NCBI RefSeq assembly: GCF_010093595.1
Contig: NW_022985439.1
Coordinates: 1,282,141-1,341,434 of the forward strand
DNA length: 59,294 nucleotides
Source of the DNA: Mytilinidion resinicola
Taxonomy: Eukaryota; Ascomycota; Dothideomycetes; Mytilinidiales; Mytilinidiaceae
Direction of reading: 5' to 3'
Part shown: positions 48,366 through 59,294 of the stretch, in pieces
Layout of the letters: the number at the start of each line of letters is the position of its first letter
How positions within the stretch are numbered: the stretch's first letter is position 1
Notes under the pieces: generated by a model
The model's database searches: none
Seen by the model: the letters and a program-made list of their open reading frames with translations, nothing else
Told to the model about the DNA's origin: nothing
Translations under genes and position numbers: made by a program

Positions 48366-48779
48366 ATAGTTAGTAGAGGAATATTAGTAGGTGCACTTAT
48401 ATTAACGGCGTGCCTGGTAGGCGTCTAATAGTGCCGGTTAGGCGGCTAAATTGTCTACCTTTATACCTAATATATTTTTAGAAAACTAAAAACGCATTAG
48501 ATAAATATAGCTTTAGGCTATTTTTAGCCGGACAATAAATCTTAATAAACCTTCTATCGCGCTATTTTAATAATACCCCTATACTTCCTAGACTGTTAAT
48601 TAAAAGCAACCCTCTAAAATAAAAATATATTGGGCTATTTCTGCTTTATATCTTGCTAGGAATATTTATAGTAAGAATATTTCTATAAAAGTGCGGTAAG
48701 TTACTACTAGTATTTTAAAACCGCTTCTCTATATAATATTAGTAATTAGGCCCGATAATATTGCTTTAGCAATTAATAT

Positions 48780-49618
48780 ACTAGCTACCCCAGGCTTGCT
48801 TAACGTTAATATTAGTGTTAAAGTTATCTAGACGTCTACGGTTCTACTATCTATAATATATTTTATCTAAGTCGGAGGATAAGGCAATTTTATATTCTCG
48901 CCGACTTATATTTCTGCACTAGTAGGGGATATAATTTACTTTAAGTTCCTTAAACTTAACTATATACTGTCCTAGTTATTTCTAGAAAACCTATACACTC
49001 CGAATAACGTATTTAACACAGGTTTTATCCACTTTAACCCCTAAAATCGCACCGACTATACTTTAGACTTTTTTATCTAGAATTCGAATCCCTAGTAGTT
49101 TTTCTATCGATAAGAAATTCCCCTTTTTTATTGCTATATAGGCATGGTTTTTACAATTAATCCGGGATTAAATATAAACGAATTCCTTGTAAATATAAAG
49201 CCGTCCGATTCTAGGAAGGAAACTATTAGGTTCTTGTTAATTACGAGCGGTAGCTTGCTAAAAACCTCTTTTTAATTATCTAAAACTATTTCTTCCGTTG
49301 CTAGAAATCGCTGTGCTACTAGTATTTCTTTATTTAACACTATTTTCGATTGGTCTAATTCCGCCTACAACTAGACGCCTTCTCCTATTTAAGCAGTTTT
49401 AACTAGTGTTAGAATATATTAGACTGCTCTAACTGCTAGAACTATATAAGGCGGGACCGGTACTAGTAGGCTGTTACTTCTAAGTATTAATATTATTAGG
49501 CTACTAAGTATTTAGTTATCGCTTTAGTTTTTAAATAGGGGGGATTCTATTAAAGCCGTCTTTACTAGTCTTTCCTTTTTAGTTCTTCTAGCTATTATTT
49601 AGTATATTTTGTTTTTCC
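48780..49618 (+). pseudogene. RIP-degraded cupredoxin-domain extracellular protein g
   Basis: The frame reads the cupredoxin pattern VGG.GNFIFSPTYISALVGD, then FKFLKLNYILS, YTPNNVFNTGF and GMVFTINPG. A Ser/Thr-rich region and a hydrophobic C-terminus (VFTSLSFLVLLAII) follow, fitting a GPI-anchor signal. Copper-ligand positions are lost in a RIP-consistent way: the first His reads Tyr (NY where NH is usual), the FYC Cys reads Tyr, and the second His reads Tyr (YCY). Seven or more TAG/TAA codons interrupt it. Family members are secreted or cell-surface proteins of ascomycetes. The signal peptide and start codon are not identifiable. A Fot1 element lies immediately downstream. Confidence 0.82.
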
Positions 49619-49623
49619 CTATA

Positions 49624-51471
49624 ACGTATTCCACTACTAAGCCGGCTAAACCACCAAGCCGGCTACTTTTCCTTGGCATAACCAATACTATATGCGCGCA
49701 GTTAATTTATTCGCAACTAGCTATAGAACTTATATACGATATACTTAGATTAGATTTAGAAGAAGCTTTTTAATCCTTTTTACACGTATATATATTATGC
49801 CTAGCCTTTCCATAGTTTCTATAGCGCCGTTAAGCTAGTAGAGCCCTATTTGCACTATCTTTACTACCCACCTTTTTCCGTGGATTAGATGCTCTAGACA
49901 CTTTAGCAGCTACGTATAACGCTGCTGTACTATACTTTATTATACCGCTAGTCTGGATTCGCTTTTTTTTACAACCTTTACGCTTAGTTATCTCTGCTAG
50001 TTACTTTTTAAGCTTTTTAACCCGGGCTTTAATAAGTATATTTTTATATAGCATTTCTTTAGCTCCTTTAATAAGCTTTAAAAAGCCTTTTTAGGCAGTT
50101 ATTAGTAACTATATAAAGGAATTGCTTACTAGCCTTAACTATAATCTAAATTTATATATATTACTTAGGGTCTTTAATTACTATAGTATTTCTAGTAGGG
50201 GTGCTAGTAGTAGGGTCTATAACCGTATATTAAGGCGATTAAGAACTACCTGCGCGTTAATAGGAACTAATCTAGAGGCCTTAAAGGCTTTCTTGCAGTT
50301 CTTATATATAAATATATTAAAAAACGCGTTTTTAAAGGCTAGTAGAAAGCCTTTTTTATTAATATAGTAGACGCGTCGGCGTGCTAAGTCTTATATATAT
50401 TAAGAGTACTTTAGCTTTAATAGCAAAAAGCATACTATATTAAGTAGCTAAAGTATATACAATAAATGCGCAGGTATATAGAGGGTAAAGATTTATTATT
50501 TAACGTAATAATCCTTAAAATCTTAGTTAAGGTGGCTCTTATAGCCGTCTAAAATTAGCAACCTATATAACCCCACCTAACGCGCCTTTATATACGTGTT
50601 AAAGTGCTTTAACTACTTAAAACTAAGCTTATTATTAGTCTAGCTGTTCTTAGAAACAGAGAGCTTCTAATTATATAGTATTTCTGCTTTCTTATACTAT
50701 ATAGAAATATAAACGCGTCCTTTATAGATAATAAATAGTAGGGTTATATATCCGGCAGCGCAGATGCTCTAGATAACTATAACCTACTTTCGGTCGCCTA
50801 GTTAAATAAGATTAGGCCTTATATATCTTTCTAAACCTATAATAACCTTTATTATACTAATTATACCTATTTAAAAGCTAGTCTTATTAAAGTTATAGAT
50901 ATTATCTAGGTAGATGCTATACTTAGCTATAGTCTCTTATATAAGAGTAAACTATATATTAATAACTTCTAGGTCTTCCTAGAGTATTCTTTAGCGGTTC
51001 TTTACCTAATTAAAAGCTATTTTAAGCTCCTTTATATAAGATATAAACTGTTAAGTCCAGTTCTTACCTACTAGTGTCCCACCATGCGCAGCTAGTACTT
51101 TATTTACTATATCTGCCACCTTATACAACCGGGGCGCAAATCCTTGCGAGTCTAGGTTAAGGATATATTATATAATCGTGTGCTTTTCGGTCGTAGTAAG
51201 CTTTAGGCAGTTTGGTCGTAATTAAGGTCGAAATATAATTCCGTGGAGCCGATTAGAGAGCCGCTAATATTATACGTTAAAGGCTGCTGCAGCGCGTTAT
51301 ATAGTCCTAAATTAACTAGAGGTAAAGGCTTAAAGCGCGAGATTAATACTGCCTTTTTACTAAAATAGATAATCGCTGCGTTGTTAATATATTGCTGTGT
51401 AAATATAGTGTTAGTTATGCTAAGGAAAAGTAGCCGGCTCGGTGGTTTAGCCGGCTCGGTGGTGGAATATA
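49624..51471 (-). mobile_element. Fot1/pogo-type DNA transposon, copy 2
   Basis: A 1848-bp element bounded by TA (49622-49623 and 51472-51473). Its inverted repeats match copy 1 (left acgtattccactactaag, right ending ggtggtggaata). The transposase is on the minus strand: the DGYKSHL region is at about 50545, and the plus-strand open frame at 50122-50367 is only its antisense. RIP-degraded. Confidence 0.88.
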
Positions 51472-51473
51472 TT

Positions 51474-52955
51474 AGTATATATAGTTAATTTACCTCGCTA
51501 CTATATATTCTAATATTTAACTTTAAAGGCCGATTCACCTCTTAATTTACTGCCCTAATATTCTCCTATCTAACTTATGCCCGTTTTTTCGAAATAGTGA
51601 TAATAATCTTATTAGAATTTTTATCTCGCAAATTTAACTCTTTATATAAGTAATATAAACTAAATAAAACCCCTTACTTAAACACTGTTAATATTCTAGG
51701 ATATACTACTTTTATAGGAGTTTCTAGGTCTTTTCTATATCCTTATAAGCCTTATCTAAAGAGTAGAACTATTATACGCCCTTTTATAGCGCTGTAGAAA
51801 TCCTAGCTAGACTTTTTTCCACTTTAATTTTCGCTTAACCCTAAGCTTAACTAGAAATAAGTTCTTTTTAATTCTCTAGTCCTTATTAAAATAAGGTTTA
51901 TATAGGTCTAAGGATAGCAGTAAGCTTATAAAGCGATGCTGTCTAACGCGAAGCGTAGGAAAAAGAAGTATAGGTGGAATATAATATCGTAGTTTCCAGC
52001 CTTATCGAGATTTTAGTAAAGGAGTAAGTTAGATAGATATTTTAATAACTTTAGAGGTAAAAGGATATAATACTTTCGCGGCAGGTTATATCTAAGAATA
52101 TAGGAAAATACCTAGCGGTTAGCTATATATAGGAACTCGGGATAAAAAAAGATTAAACTAAAAATAGATCCTCTTAATATATATAAAGGCCGATACCCCG
52201 CAAAATAGCTGTATATATTATATTAAGTTATATATATTATTATTATTATTTTACCTCTTATAAAACCTCCAATTACAGTAAAACTAAAAAGAATTTAAAA
52301 GTAGATTTTTACTCGCGCAATATATAAAGTAGAGATTAACTTTCTACCTGCCTATAAGACTAACCCACCTTTATACTAGTAAGCACAATTTAGAACTTAT
52401 TAAACTTAACTTTAATAGTTCTAGCTAATATATAGATTTCTAAGATTTATGCCCTTACTGCTGGCAGTATCCTTACTATGCTTTTTATACTCTAAATACT
52501 TTACACCTTATTATTTTTTCTATTCTAAGGCATTTATCTATTTATTCTTAAGAATTTTATTTATCCTCGCTTTCTGCATTAGTCACGCCTTACTAATTCT
52601 ATTTCTTAGTACTAAGTAACCGTTCAGGCTATATACTAGTTAGGAACGCTTATTACTAATTTTATTTAGGTAAATTCGATTTCTAATACAGGGCTTAGAG
52701 CTAGAACTATAGCTATTATAAACTTTATCCTACTTTTCTTAGCTACTTTTTTTAGTATAGCTGCTAATATTCTTAAAGTATTAATTTATAGCTACTTGCA
52801 ACTATATAGCTCTATAGCTTTTATAACTATTGCTTAGAGTATATTCTATTTCTCTATTATTTTTTTTAAACGAAAACTATTATAAAAGAACCCTATATAT
52901 TTTAGCAGACTTTTTATAAGTATTTGTAAAGCTGAAAATATTATCTAAGTAACAG
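51474..52955. other. AT-rich RIP-type DNA, unassigned
   Basis: No family recognised in either orientation. Short protein-like runs occur on both strands. Confidence 0.35.
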
Positions 52956-52959
52956 GTTT

Positions 52960-53660
52960 TAGGCAATAATATTCTACGGCCTACTTCTACTTCTACTATT
53001 ATTTAGGAAGATATAGTACAAGATATTCCTAAAAACCTACTATACTCTTACTTTTCTAGCTGCCGGATATTTATAGCAGCACGTAAAATCTACTAGAGGC
53101 TTTAACTAGATATATATTCTAGTTGCTATAGGATCTTTAGTAGCTACAAATCTTTATCGGCTTCTCGGAATTATTTACCTAAATATTAGGTTAAATAATT
53201 AGAGGAACTCCGAATTAAAATACTACCTGCAGGTATCTAAACTTATAATCCGCTTTCCTTATTATATACCTATTAGCGCAGGTTAATATATCTAGCTTTA
53301 GGCCCTAGGTATAAGTTTTTAGGCTTTCGTATAAAGTTATCTATTTATAATATTATAGTGGAATTATAAATAGACTAAGATCTATTTACTCCTATAAAAG
53401 CAAAGCCGAGGAGGTTTTATTTAAAAAATAAGAGACCGAAAAAAGTTTAAGTTCTTAACTTGGATCGATAGCCTATATAGATTACCGCGGGATTTTAGTA
53501 AATTCGGAACCGTTTTTTTAATCGCTTCGGATATTAGTATAGCTATATAACTGCCCTATATAAGATAGATTCTTTAGGCTTACCAGTAATATACTGCCTT
53601 AACCCGGAAGTTGGTTTTTATTTAGCAATTCTGCAATAAAAGTGCGTTACTTCCTTTTTT
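52960..53660 (+). pseudogene. Degenerate coding region, unrecognised
   Basis: One plus frame reads about 220 codons with RIP-type stops. It includes the stretch LEELRIKILPAGI, the stretch LALGPRYKFLGFRIKLSIYN and the stretch YKIDSLGLPVIYCLNPEVGF. A run of seven T near 53655 shifts frame, after which another frame continues (KDQINEIIKIDETFILKVLL). Codon-like regularity is modest, and no family was recognised. Confidence 0.35.
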
Positions 53661-54344
53661 TCGAAAATTAGTAGATAGGCACTAACTAGCTAATACAGCT
53701 AATCTAGATTAGATTAAGGACTAGATAAACGAGATAATTAAGATCGACGAAACATTTATTTTAAAAGTTTTACTCTACAACAGTTTATTAATAAGTAAAT
53801 CTAGAAAAAAAAGGAAGAAAAGATTTCTTTAAAGTTAAAAAAGGCGCTATTAATATTTAAGAGCTTCTAACCGAACAAAGCTTTAACTATAAAGGGAGGA
53901 TAGTAGTAAATAGTAGGTTTAGAGAGATTTCGTCGCATTATTTACACTAATTACTATTAGTATCTGTAAATAACTTAATATAAGACTAAATTCGGGACTT
54001 TATACTTAAGAATAAAGATTTAGGGATAGAATTAATTAATAGCGAGTTTTAGCCCTTAGTAACACGAAGGCATTTAATAATATAGAAACGTAGTATAGAA
54101 AAATATATAAGTTAGTATACTCCTGGATAATTAGCCCCCTAACTACGCTTTATAGTCTTAACGCACCTATTTAAGTAGCTTAGCCTAAATTACTCCTGCT
54201 TAAAACTTATGCAACTTAGTACTTATATACTTAACCTTAATCCTAATCCTAACTTTACTAACTTTCTAGCTCTGCTTTACGTCTGGTTTACGATAAGGAA
54301 CGGATTAGTGTTAAGTCTGGTGTGCGAAGCGCAAAAGCGGTTCT
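53661..54344. other. AT-rich DNA, possible continuation of the preceding frame
   Basis: A plus-strand frame after the T-run reads IDETFILKVLLYNSLLISKS and later LTRRHLIIQK-like sequence, with many stops. GC rises near 54280-54350. Nothing certain. Confidence 0.25.
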
Positions 54345-54567
54345 AACGTCCGTCCCTGGGTCGCGTATAACCCACCGTGCCGCATAATATAAGGGGTATA
54401 TTAACTTTAAACAACTTAAATTCTATATAAATATCGAGATTTCCTATAGTTCTATATAACTCGTGTAATTTAGCTACTCCTAAATACTTAGAACAACTTG
54501 CACCGAAAAATTACGTTCGCATTGTCGCTTTTGCGCCTAATTTGCGGAAAACCTTCTTTTATAGAGT
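54345..54567. repeat. Dispersed repeat, copy B (partial)
   Basis: Starts ccgtccctgggtcgcg and accca ccgtgccgcat and matches the first half of copies A and C, stopping after cttcttttatagagtaat, where copy C begins. It is in tandem, same orientation, with copy C. Confidence 0.65.
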
Positions 54568-55045
54568 AATATCCGTCCCTAGGTAGCGAGAAACCCACCG
54601 AGCCGAGAAAATTAATAGGTATATTAACTTTAAACAACTCGGACTTTATACACGCTTTAATATTTCCTACAAATCTATATAAGTTGTGTACTGCGGCTAC
54701 TCCTAAATATTTAAAACCCCTTACACCTAAAAATTACGTTTACGTCCCTATCTTTAGAACTAATTTGCGGAGAGTCTCCTTTTATAGCGTAATAGAAATC
54801 CCTTGCTATAGTACTACTATTAAGCTATTATTACACCTAGTGCCTATAGAAGGGTTTTATCGAGCCTTAGAGCCTTACTCCCGTGCTAGGAAGTTATTAT
54901 TAGCCTTATAGCGGCTATTACACGCAAATCTATATAAGGTTGCCACCCTAGTCGGTACTTCTAGCCGAAGCAACTGCTAATTTCGGCTAGAATAAAGCGA
55001 AGTATATAATTATTACAGGGTAATTTACTTTAGTTATCTAGTAAG
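54568..55045. repeat. Dispersed repeat, copy C
   Basis: Starts ccgtccctaggtagcg. Matches copy A over about 480 bp, including gagccttagagccttact and the tail near aatttactttagttatcta. A 75-codon open frame (54684-54911) survives within it and has an equivalent, more broken frame in copy A. Product unknown. Confidence 0.65.
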
Positions 55046-55064
55046 CCCAGCCCGTAATTGTCGA

Positions 55065-55225
55065 GCCTGTAGTGTGGCCTGTAGCTGTGGTATAACGGCA
55101 CCGAAAAGACGACACCAACGACGGCACCCAGATAGCGACGACGACGGCACCGAGACAACAACGGCGAAGACGACGGCGATAGCACTGAGACGACGACCAC
55201 GACGGCGACTAAGGATGGCGAATAG
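55065..55225. repeat. GC-rich CGA/GAC-type triplet-rich patch
   Basis: Imperfect gacgacggcacc-like triplets over about 150 bp in otherwise AT-rich DNA. It reads as Arg-rich or Asp/Thr-rich sequence depending on frame; no protein is called. Confidence 0.6.
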
Positions 55226-55229
55226 ATGT

Positions 55230-55499
55230 GATTATAGACTACAGATTTGCATGCCTATTACTTACAGCCTTTAATAAAACTCCAGTTCTTTATTACTTTA
55301 ATCCCTTACTGCTGCTTATAAGAATTACAGGCGCTTCCGACGTTGTGTACGCCGGGACACCCGTTATCCACGCGATATTCTCGATCCTCCTTTCGACGCC
55401 TACCGCTGAAACTAACACGATAATATATAAAGAAAATAATAAGAAGGGTAACGCTAGGGCAATAGTACTAGTAAGCAGATTAATATTAGCCAGCTCGCA
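55230..55499. other. Unassigned DNA between the triplet patch and the pogo remnant
   Basis: A 92-codon open frame (55228-55506) has no recognisable domain. Probably chance. Confidence 0.3.
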
Positions 55500-56290
55500 G
55501 CTATAAATTCGGATAAGTGCTGTAAGCTAGTAGGGAAACTAGGCTCTAGATTACTAGATATACCTTATACTTTAACACCGTCCTAATATATTAGAACCGA
55601 GTATACTTAGTATAACTCCTGTTTTATCTATATTATAGACATTTTCTAGCAGAATAGCTAGATACTATAGCACCTTTCCAATTATTTTAAACTATTCTAT
55701 AATCTTATTATATATATTATTCCTATACTATTTCCAGTTAATTACCCTAACGGTTCTAGCTTTAAGTTCTGGATAGCATTTTTCGAAGGCCCGAGCCTAG
55801 TTCTTGCCTAGAAACTTAATTAGTTTATTTATTAACTAGCAGCGGGCGATACTAAAGGCTAGCAAAGGTATAAAAAGTGCGGCCGATAGGCCGAGTAAAT
55901 AATCAGCTTCTAACCGGCTAAGCAAGCCTAGGAAAATTAAAATTACCCTAAATAACTTTGTTTCTTCAGCTCTATTTTAATAGCGTAATAAAAGAAGTTA
56001 TTATTTAAAAGCTAGATATTGTTGCAGGCACCTAATTAATAAACTCTATAATAAATAGTTATTTATTACGGCTATATAGTTGCTGCACAGCAATATTATA
56101 GATACGTAGATTTAATTAGAAGTTAATTCTTCCCTCGGCCGCACCTTTTATATAAACTTTATGCGTACTAGTTGCCTAAAATTAGATATTAGTAATAAGA
56201 AGTTAATAATAGCTTTTTCTTCTTTTAGGGTAAGTATTGCTAGCTTTAGGCCTTTTCCTTTTTTAAGCGTTGTCCCTTATTACAATAATA
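55500..56290 (-). pseudogene. Fragment of a second pogo-type transposase (different family)
   Basis: Minus-strand frame with FLGKN then ARAFEKCYPELKARTVRVI, IYNKII, and LLENVYNIDKTGVILSILGS. This is the pogo/Fot pattern up to the first catalytic Asp block, with Glu of the DETG motif now Lys (DKTG). After this block the frame is lost, and no DDE remainder or inverted repeats were found, so it is truncated. It differs from the Fot1 copies. Confidence 0.75.
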
Positions 56291-56551
56291 AAGGGTAGAA
56301 AGAGGAATATCGCCCCGCTAGGAAAGCGTATATCCTAGGTACACTTGCTTACCTAATTAGCTTCCGGTTTTAACGCTGCAGAATTCTTACCTGCGGCGGC
56401 CCCTATTACTTTTAGCAATAACTTAAAGCCTTAGCTAGTACAGGCTGCTGCCTAATTATATAGTAAGGTAAAAAGATTACTTTTTTTAGAATTAATATAG
56501 TATTCTAATACTAGTTCTTATCGGCCGAATTTTGGGATTTATATATTAAAT
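56291..56551. other. AT-rich spacer upstream of the HET remnant
   Basis: No coding signal. May contain the former promoter of the HET gene. Confidence 0.3.
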
Positions 56552-58326
56552 ATGCGATTACTTAATATAAAAACTTTTAAGCTAGAAATATTTTTCCGTT
56601 TAGATATTCTAGAATATACTGCTCTATTATATATATAGGGGAATAAAAAGGTTACTTTCCAGGATATTATAACCAACTTAGGCCGGATAAAAACTGCCTA
56701 GAGCAAAATCCTTAGAGTAGCTGCCGAAGCAGAAATATATAGCTGCAAGTATATATAGGTTAACACTTATTATATTAATAAAACCTTATTAGCTAAATTC
56801 TCCGAAGTAATTAACTTAATATTTCGCTGGTATTAAAAGTATAAAGTCTGCTTTATATACTTTAAAAATATATTTAAAGCCTCTAAAGAAATAGTTACCT
56901 TAATTAAGGTTAATTCTAAGCCTATAACTTAACTACCTTTACTACTTCACGCTTATAAGCTTTTCTCCGAAGCTTACTAGTTTAAAAAAGGCTAGATACT
57001 CCAGGAACTTATAGCTCTAATAACCCTATACTTCTATAATTTAACCTAGAATAAAATTAGAAAGAAAAGAAACCTTTTATAAGAAATCTCTAATATAACT
57101 AGAATTAACTTAGATATAGTTTGCAACCAGAAGTTATTATATACTAAAAGTATTGCGCAGAAGATATTTTAGGCTTCTAGATAAGAAACTACTAAAATTA
57201 AAAATCTTATATACTACTTAATAGGTATTTTCGGAGTTAATATACCGCTTTTATATAGTAAGGGCGAGAGAGCCTTCGCCCGATTATAAGAAGAGATTAT
57301 AAAATATAACTATAATTATAGTCTGTTTACGTGGAACTACTACTATAATATTCCCCCTAATACCTATAGATTGGTCTAATTAGACTTATTTTAGAAGCGA
57401 TCGCCTAAAGGCATTAGAATACTTGCACTGCATCTGTTTACTTTTAGTAAATATGTAAATATTACCTTTTATACTATAAAAATAGAACTATACGCTATAA
57501 TAAATAGAGGACTTTAGATTTATCTATATATTTTTAAATATAATCTTCTATAAAAGTTTTATACTTACTTTATAATACTTGTATACTACTATAGCAATAA
57601 CCTTAGTACTACTATTACGATACTAATCGCACTAGTATCTATATTAGGGCCTTCGGAATTAGAAACTAAATTTTACTATACTGTCGATAAAGATCTTATT
57701 AAAATTAAACACTTGCTGGTAATAAAGTTAAGAAGCTAAAAGGTCTACCTTTTTAGAACAGGGCCTATCTAGCGATCCGAAGAACTATAAAATTTTCACT
57801 GCTGCTAGCTGCGCGAATATAGATAGGAACTGGGGTTTCGGTTTTATAAAGCTTAGTATTGCCAGTATCCTATCCTAATATCAACTATTATTAATAATAC
57901 CTATAAGTTATAGAACTATAAAAATAGATTAATAACTTAGGCTAAAAACTAGTATAGTATACAGGCTGCATTATATTTCTTTAAGAATAACGGGCCCGCT
58001 TTTATAGTAGTTCTAACTTTTATACATTTCTTTATTAAAAAAGGATATCCTAAAATATATATTTATATAAAACCAGTATATAATAATATAGAAAGCCTAG
58101 TAAGCACTATATTGCGCTAAGTAAGCTTAAGGCGGATTCTAGGGGAAGATATTCTATTAAAGCCTGGACAGGAGCTAGCAGAAGTATAGATAATATTTCC
58201 TTTTAAAAGCCGCGTTATAACTGTTTAGTTAAAGAAAGAAAAGATTTATAATAAGAAGGTTTTTATCTTAAATCTTATCTTTTTAGGGGTTAAAAAAAGG
58301 AATTTAGAGGCTAATAGGGAGCTTTA
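56552..58326 (+). pseudogene. RIP-degraded HET-domain (heterokaryon incompatibility-type) gene
   Basis: From an intact ATG at 56552 a single phase reads the HET pattern: MRLLNIKTFKLEIFF, LEYTALLYI.GN, VTFQDI, YI.VNTYYINK, FRWY, ILQELIAL, then YYLIGIFGVNIPLLYSKGER and FARL.EEIIKY. The typical Trp-Gly, Trp-Val-Asp and Cys-Cys positions read stop, Asn and Tyr-Tyr, all RIP-type changes. No frameshift was seen between 56552 and about 57330. The C-terminal part (to about 58326) is less clear but keeps phase. By family, intact members trigger cell death on non-self fusion or act downstream of receptors like those here. This copy cannot be functional. Confidence 0.85.
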
Positions 58327-58520
58327 ATAGGAATATAGGGCCGAGAATAAAATAGTATAAATAAGGGCGTTCCGAAGCGGACTAACCTAAACAAGACTAG
58401 ATTAGGCTAAGATAGTGCTAAGGACTGCAGGGATAGCTGCGGGGTAAAGTTTTACATGCAAAGGCGATTATAGTAAGGTAATATGCAAGGTAAGGGAACA
58501 AGTGGCCACACTAAAAGGCC
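58327..58520. other. Transition from RIP-type to normal composition
   Basis: Composition becomes less AT-rich from about 58420. No gene seen. Confidence 0.4.
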
Positions 58521-58895
58521 TGTTACGAACTCCTTATTCCGCCTAAAGATTACTCCGAGGGACTTTAAGGGGAGAGTCCGGATGGTTAGGTTTAACTCAC
58601 CTGCTAGGTACTTACGCGGAGGCTAGCTGTCGCGCAAGGTTTAAGGATGTATAAGTCGACGTGGGAATAGGGTGTAGAGGGGGCTTTAATAAGATCGGAT
58701 GTGTGCAAAGATAGAGTAAAAGTTGTAATTAATTGCCGTAAGTTCTGTATGCTAGATACGATACAAAGTTGAATACAAAGGAGAGGAAAATATTAAGGGA
58801 ATCGCCCGCCTTTTATAGCCTTCCGTCCTTTATACAATTTAGTCCTGCTTTTTCTGCTCTCTCTGCTAAGCGAGATTAGTAAGAGTGTTATAATA
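58521..58895. repeat. Candidate solo LTR
   Basis: Begins tgttacgaac and ends near gtgttataata, with an LTR-like pyrimidine-rich end (58800-58870). No matching partner in the window and no clear target duplication, so this is a weak call. Confidence 0.25.
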
Positions 58896-59294
58896 ATAAT
58901 GTATTAAACACAGATATAAGATAAACAGGCATTAGATCCGATTAAGGATAGCTACGTACAGCTGTTATAAGGACTTAAGAGGATTGCTAGAGAGCTTGGG
59001 GAAAAGGGAGCAGTAGCTAAAGCTATGTACAGGTCGAGTCGGGTAAAGTATCTACTATGTTAAGAGAGGCTTAAGAACTAGCCATGCACTCTGCGTAGCG
59101 TATGTAACGGTTAATACCGTTACAGGAGCAAGGCAGGTAATTGCGGAGTTTGGCAAGTCCACGTACACGGAGCTATTTTTGAACAGGACCGCGCTTCCGA
59201 ACCTGGTTCTGATCCGGGACGCGATAGGAGTTGTGACGGAGTACGTATTCCTAGCCAGCTAGCCTACGGAGTGTGGTACGGCTAGCGTCGGCTA
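58896..59294. other. Normal-composition DNA to the right edge, no gene assigned
   Basis: Low RIP signal. A plus-strand frame near 59095-59290 reads VTEYVFLAS-like sequence but has no recognised domain; it may be part of a feature continuing outside. Confidence 0.3.

Noticed and set aside
50122..50367. 81-codon plus-strand gene
   Set aside because: It lies antisense within Fot1 copy 2 and mirrors the transposase C-terminal part.
1..59294. tRNA or rRNA genes
   Set aside because: No cloverleaf with internal A and B boxes and no rRNA core sequence was recognised by eye.

Overview
This window is from a filamentous ascomycete (Pezizomycotina, most likely Sordariomycetes). The evidence is short GT-AG introns of 50-92 bp, fungal NOD-like receptors (STAND proteins with NACHT and WD40 domains), a HET-domain gene, and Tad1-type LINE, Ty3/gypsy and Fot1/pogo transposons. 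The transposons carry a strong repeat-induced point mutation (RIP) signature: CpA and TpG are depleted, TpA is in excess, and former Gln and Trp codons read as TAG or TAA. The sequence alternates between two states. Gene islands have ordinary base composition (1-3000, 24350-31400, 46500-47700, and again towards 58400-59294). Between them lie AT-rich blocks in which almost every coding remnant is broken.

Layout. 1-2536 (-): 5' part of a Helo-like/NACHT/WD40 receptor running off the left edge. 3000-13312: RIP-degraded LINE remains, the largest carrying a nested Fot1 element (8072-9920). 13313-20749 (-): full-length Ty3/gypsy element. 20750-24350: degenerate unassigned DNA with a repeat shared with 54.3-55.0 kb. 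24522-29642 (-): complete seven-exon receptor with an alpha/beta-hydrolase (SesB-like) domain, NACHT domain and WD40 repeats, holding an 810-base assembly gap. 30075-31127 (+): small membrane-protein gene with in-frame stops. 31807-39521 (-): second gypsy element of the same family with a perfect 5-bp target duplication. 39.9-43.6 kb (-): long, degenerate, unrecognised coding region. 46.5-47.7 kb: less mutated DNA with a 17-bp minisatellite and a membrane-anchor exon. 47.7-49.6 kb: two RIP-degraded host-like genes, one a cupredoxin-domain extracellular protein. 49624-51471 (-): second Fot1 copy. 55.5-56.3 kb (-): fragment of another pogo-type transposase. 56552-58326 (+): RIP-degraded HET-domain gene.

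How it fits together. The locus looks like a transposon-rich, RIP-prone compartment holding non-self-recognition genes: two receptors with different N-terminal effector domains and a dead HET gene. The most unusual item is a two-exon gene carried by both gypsy elements on the strand opposite gag-pol, next to the 3' LTR. It predicts a Cys-rich, coiled-coil protein. Its 55-bp intron and codon frame are kept in both copies, and the only length difference is 21 bp.

All calls come from reading and translating the sequence by eye. Edges of degenerate features are approximate.
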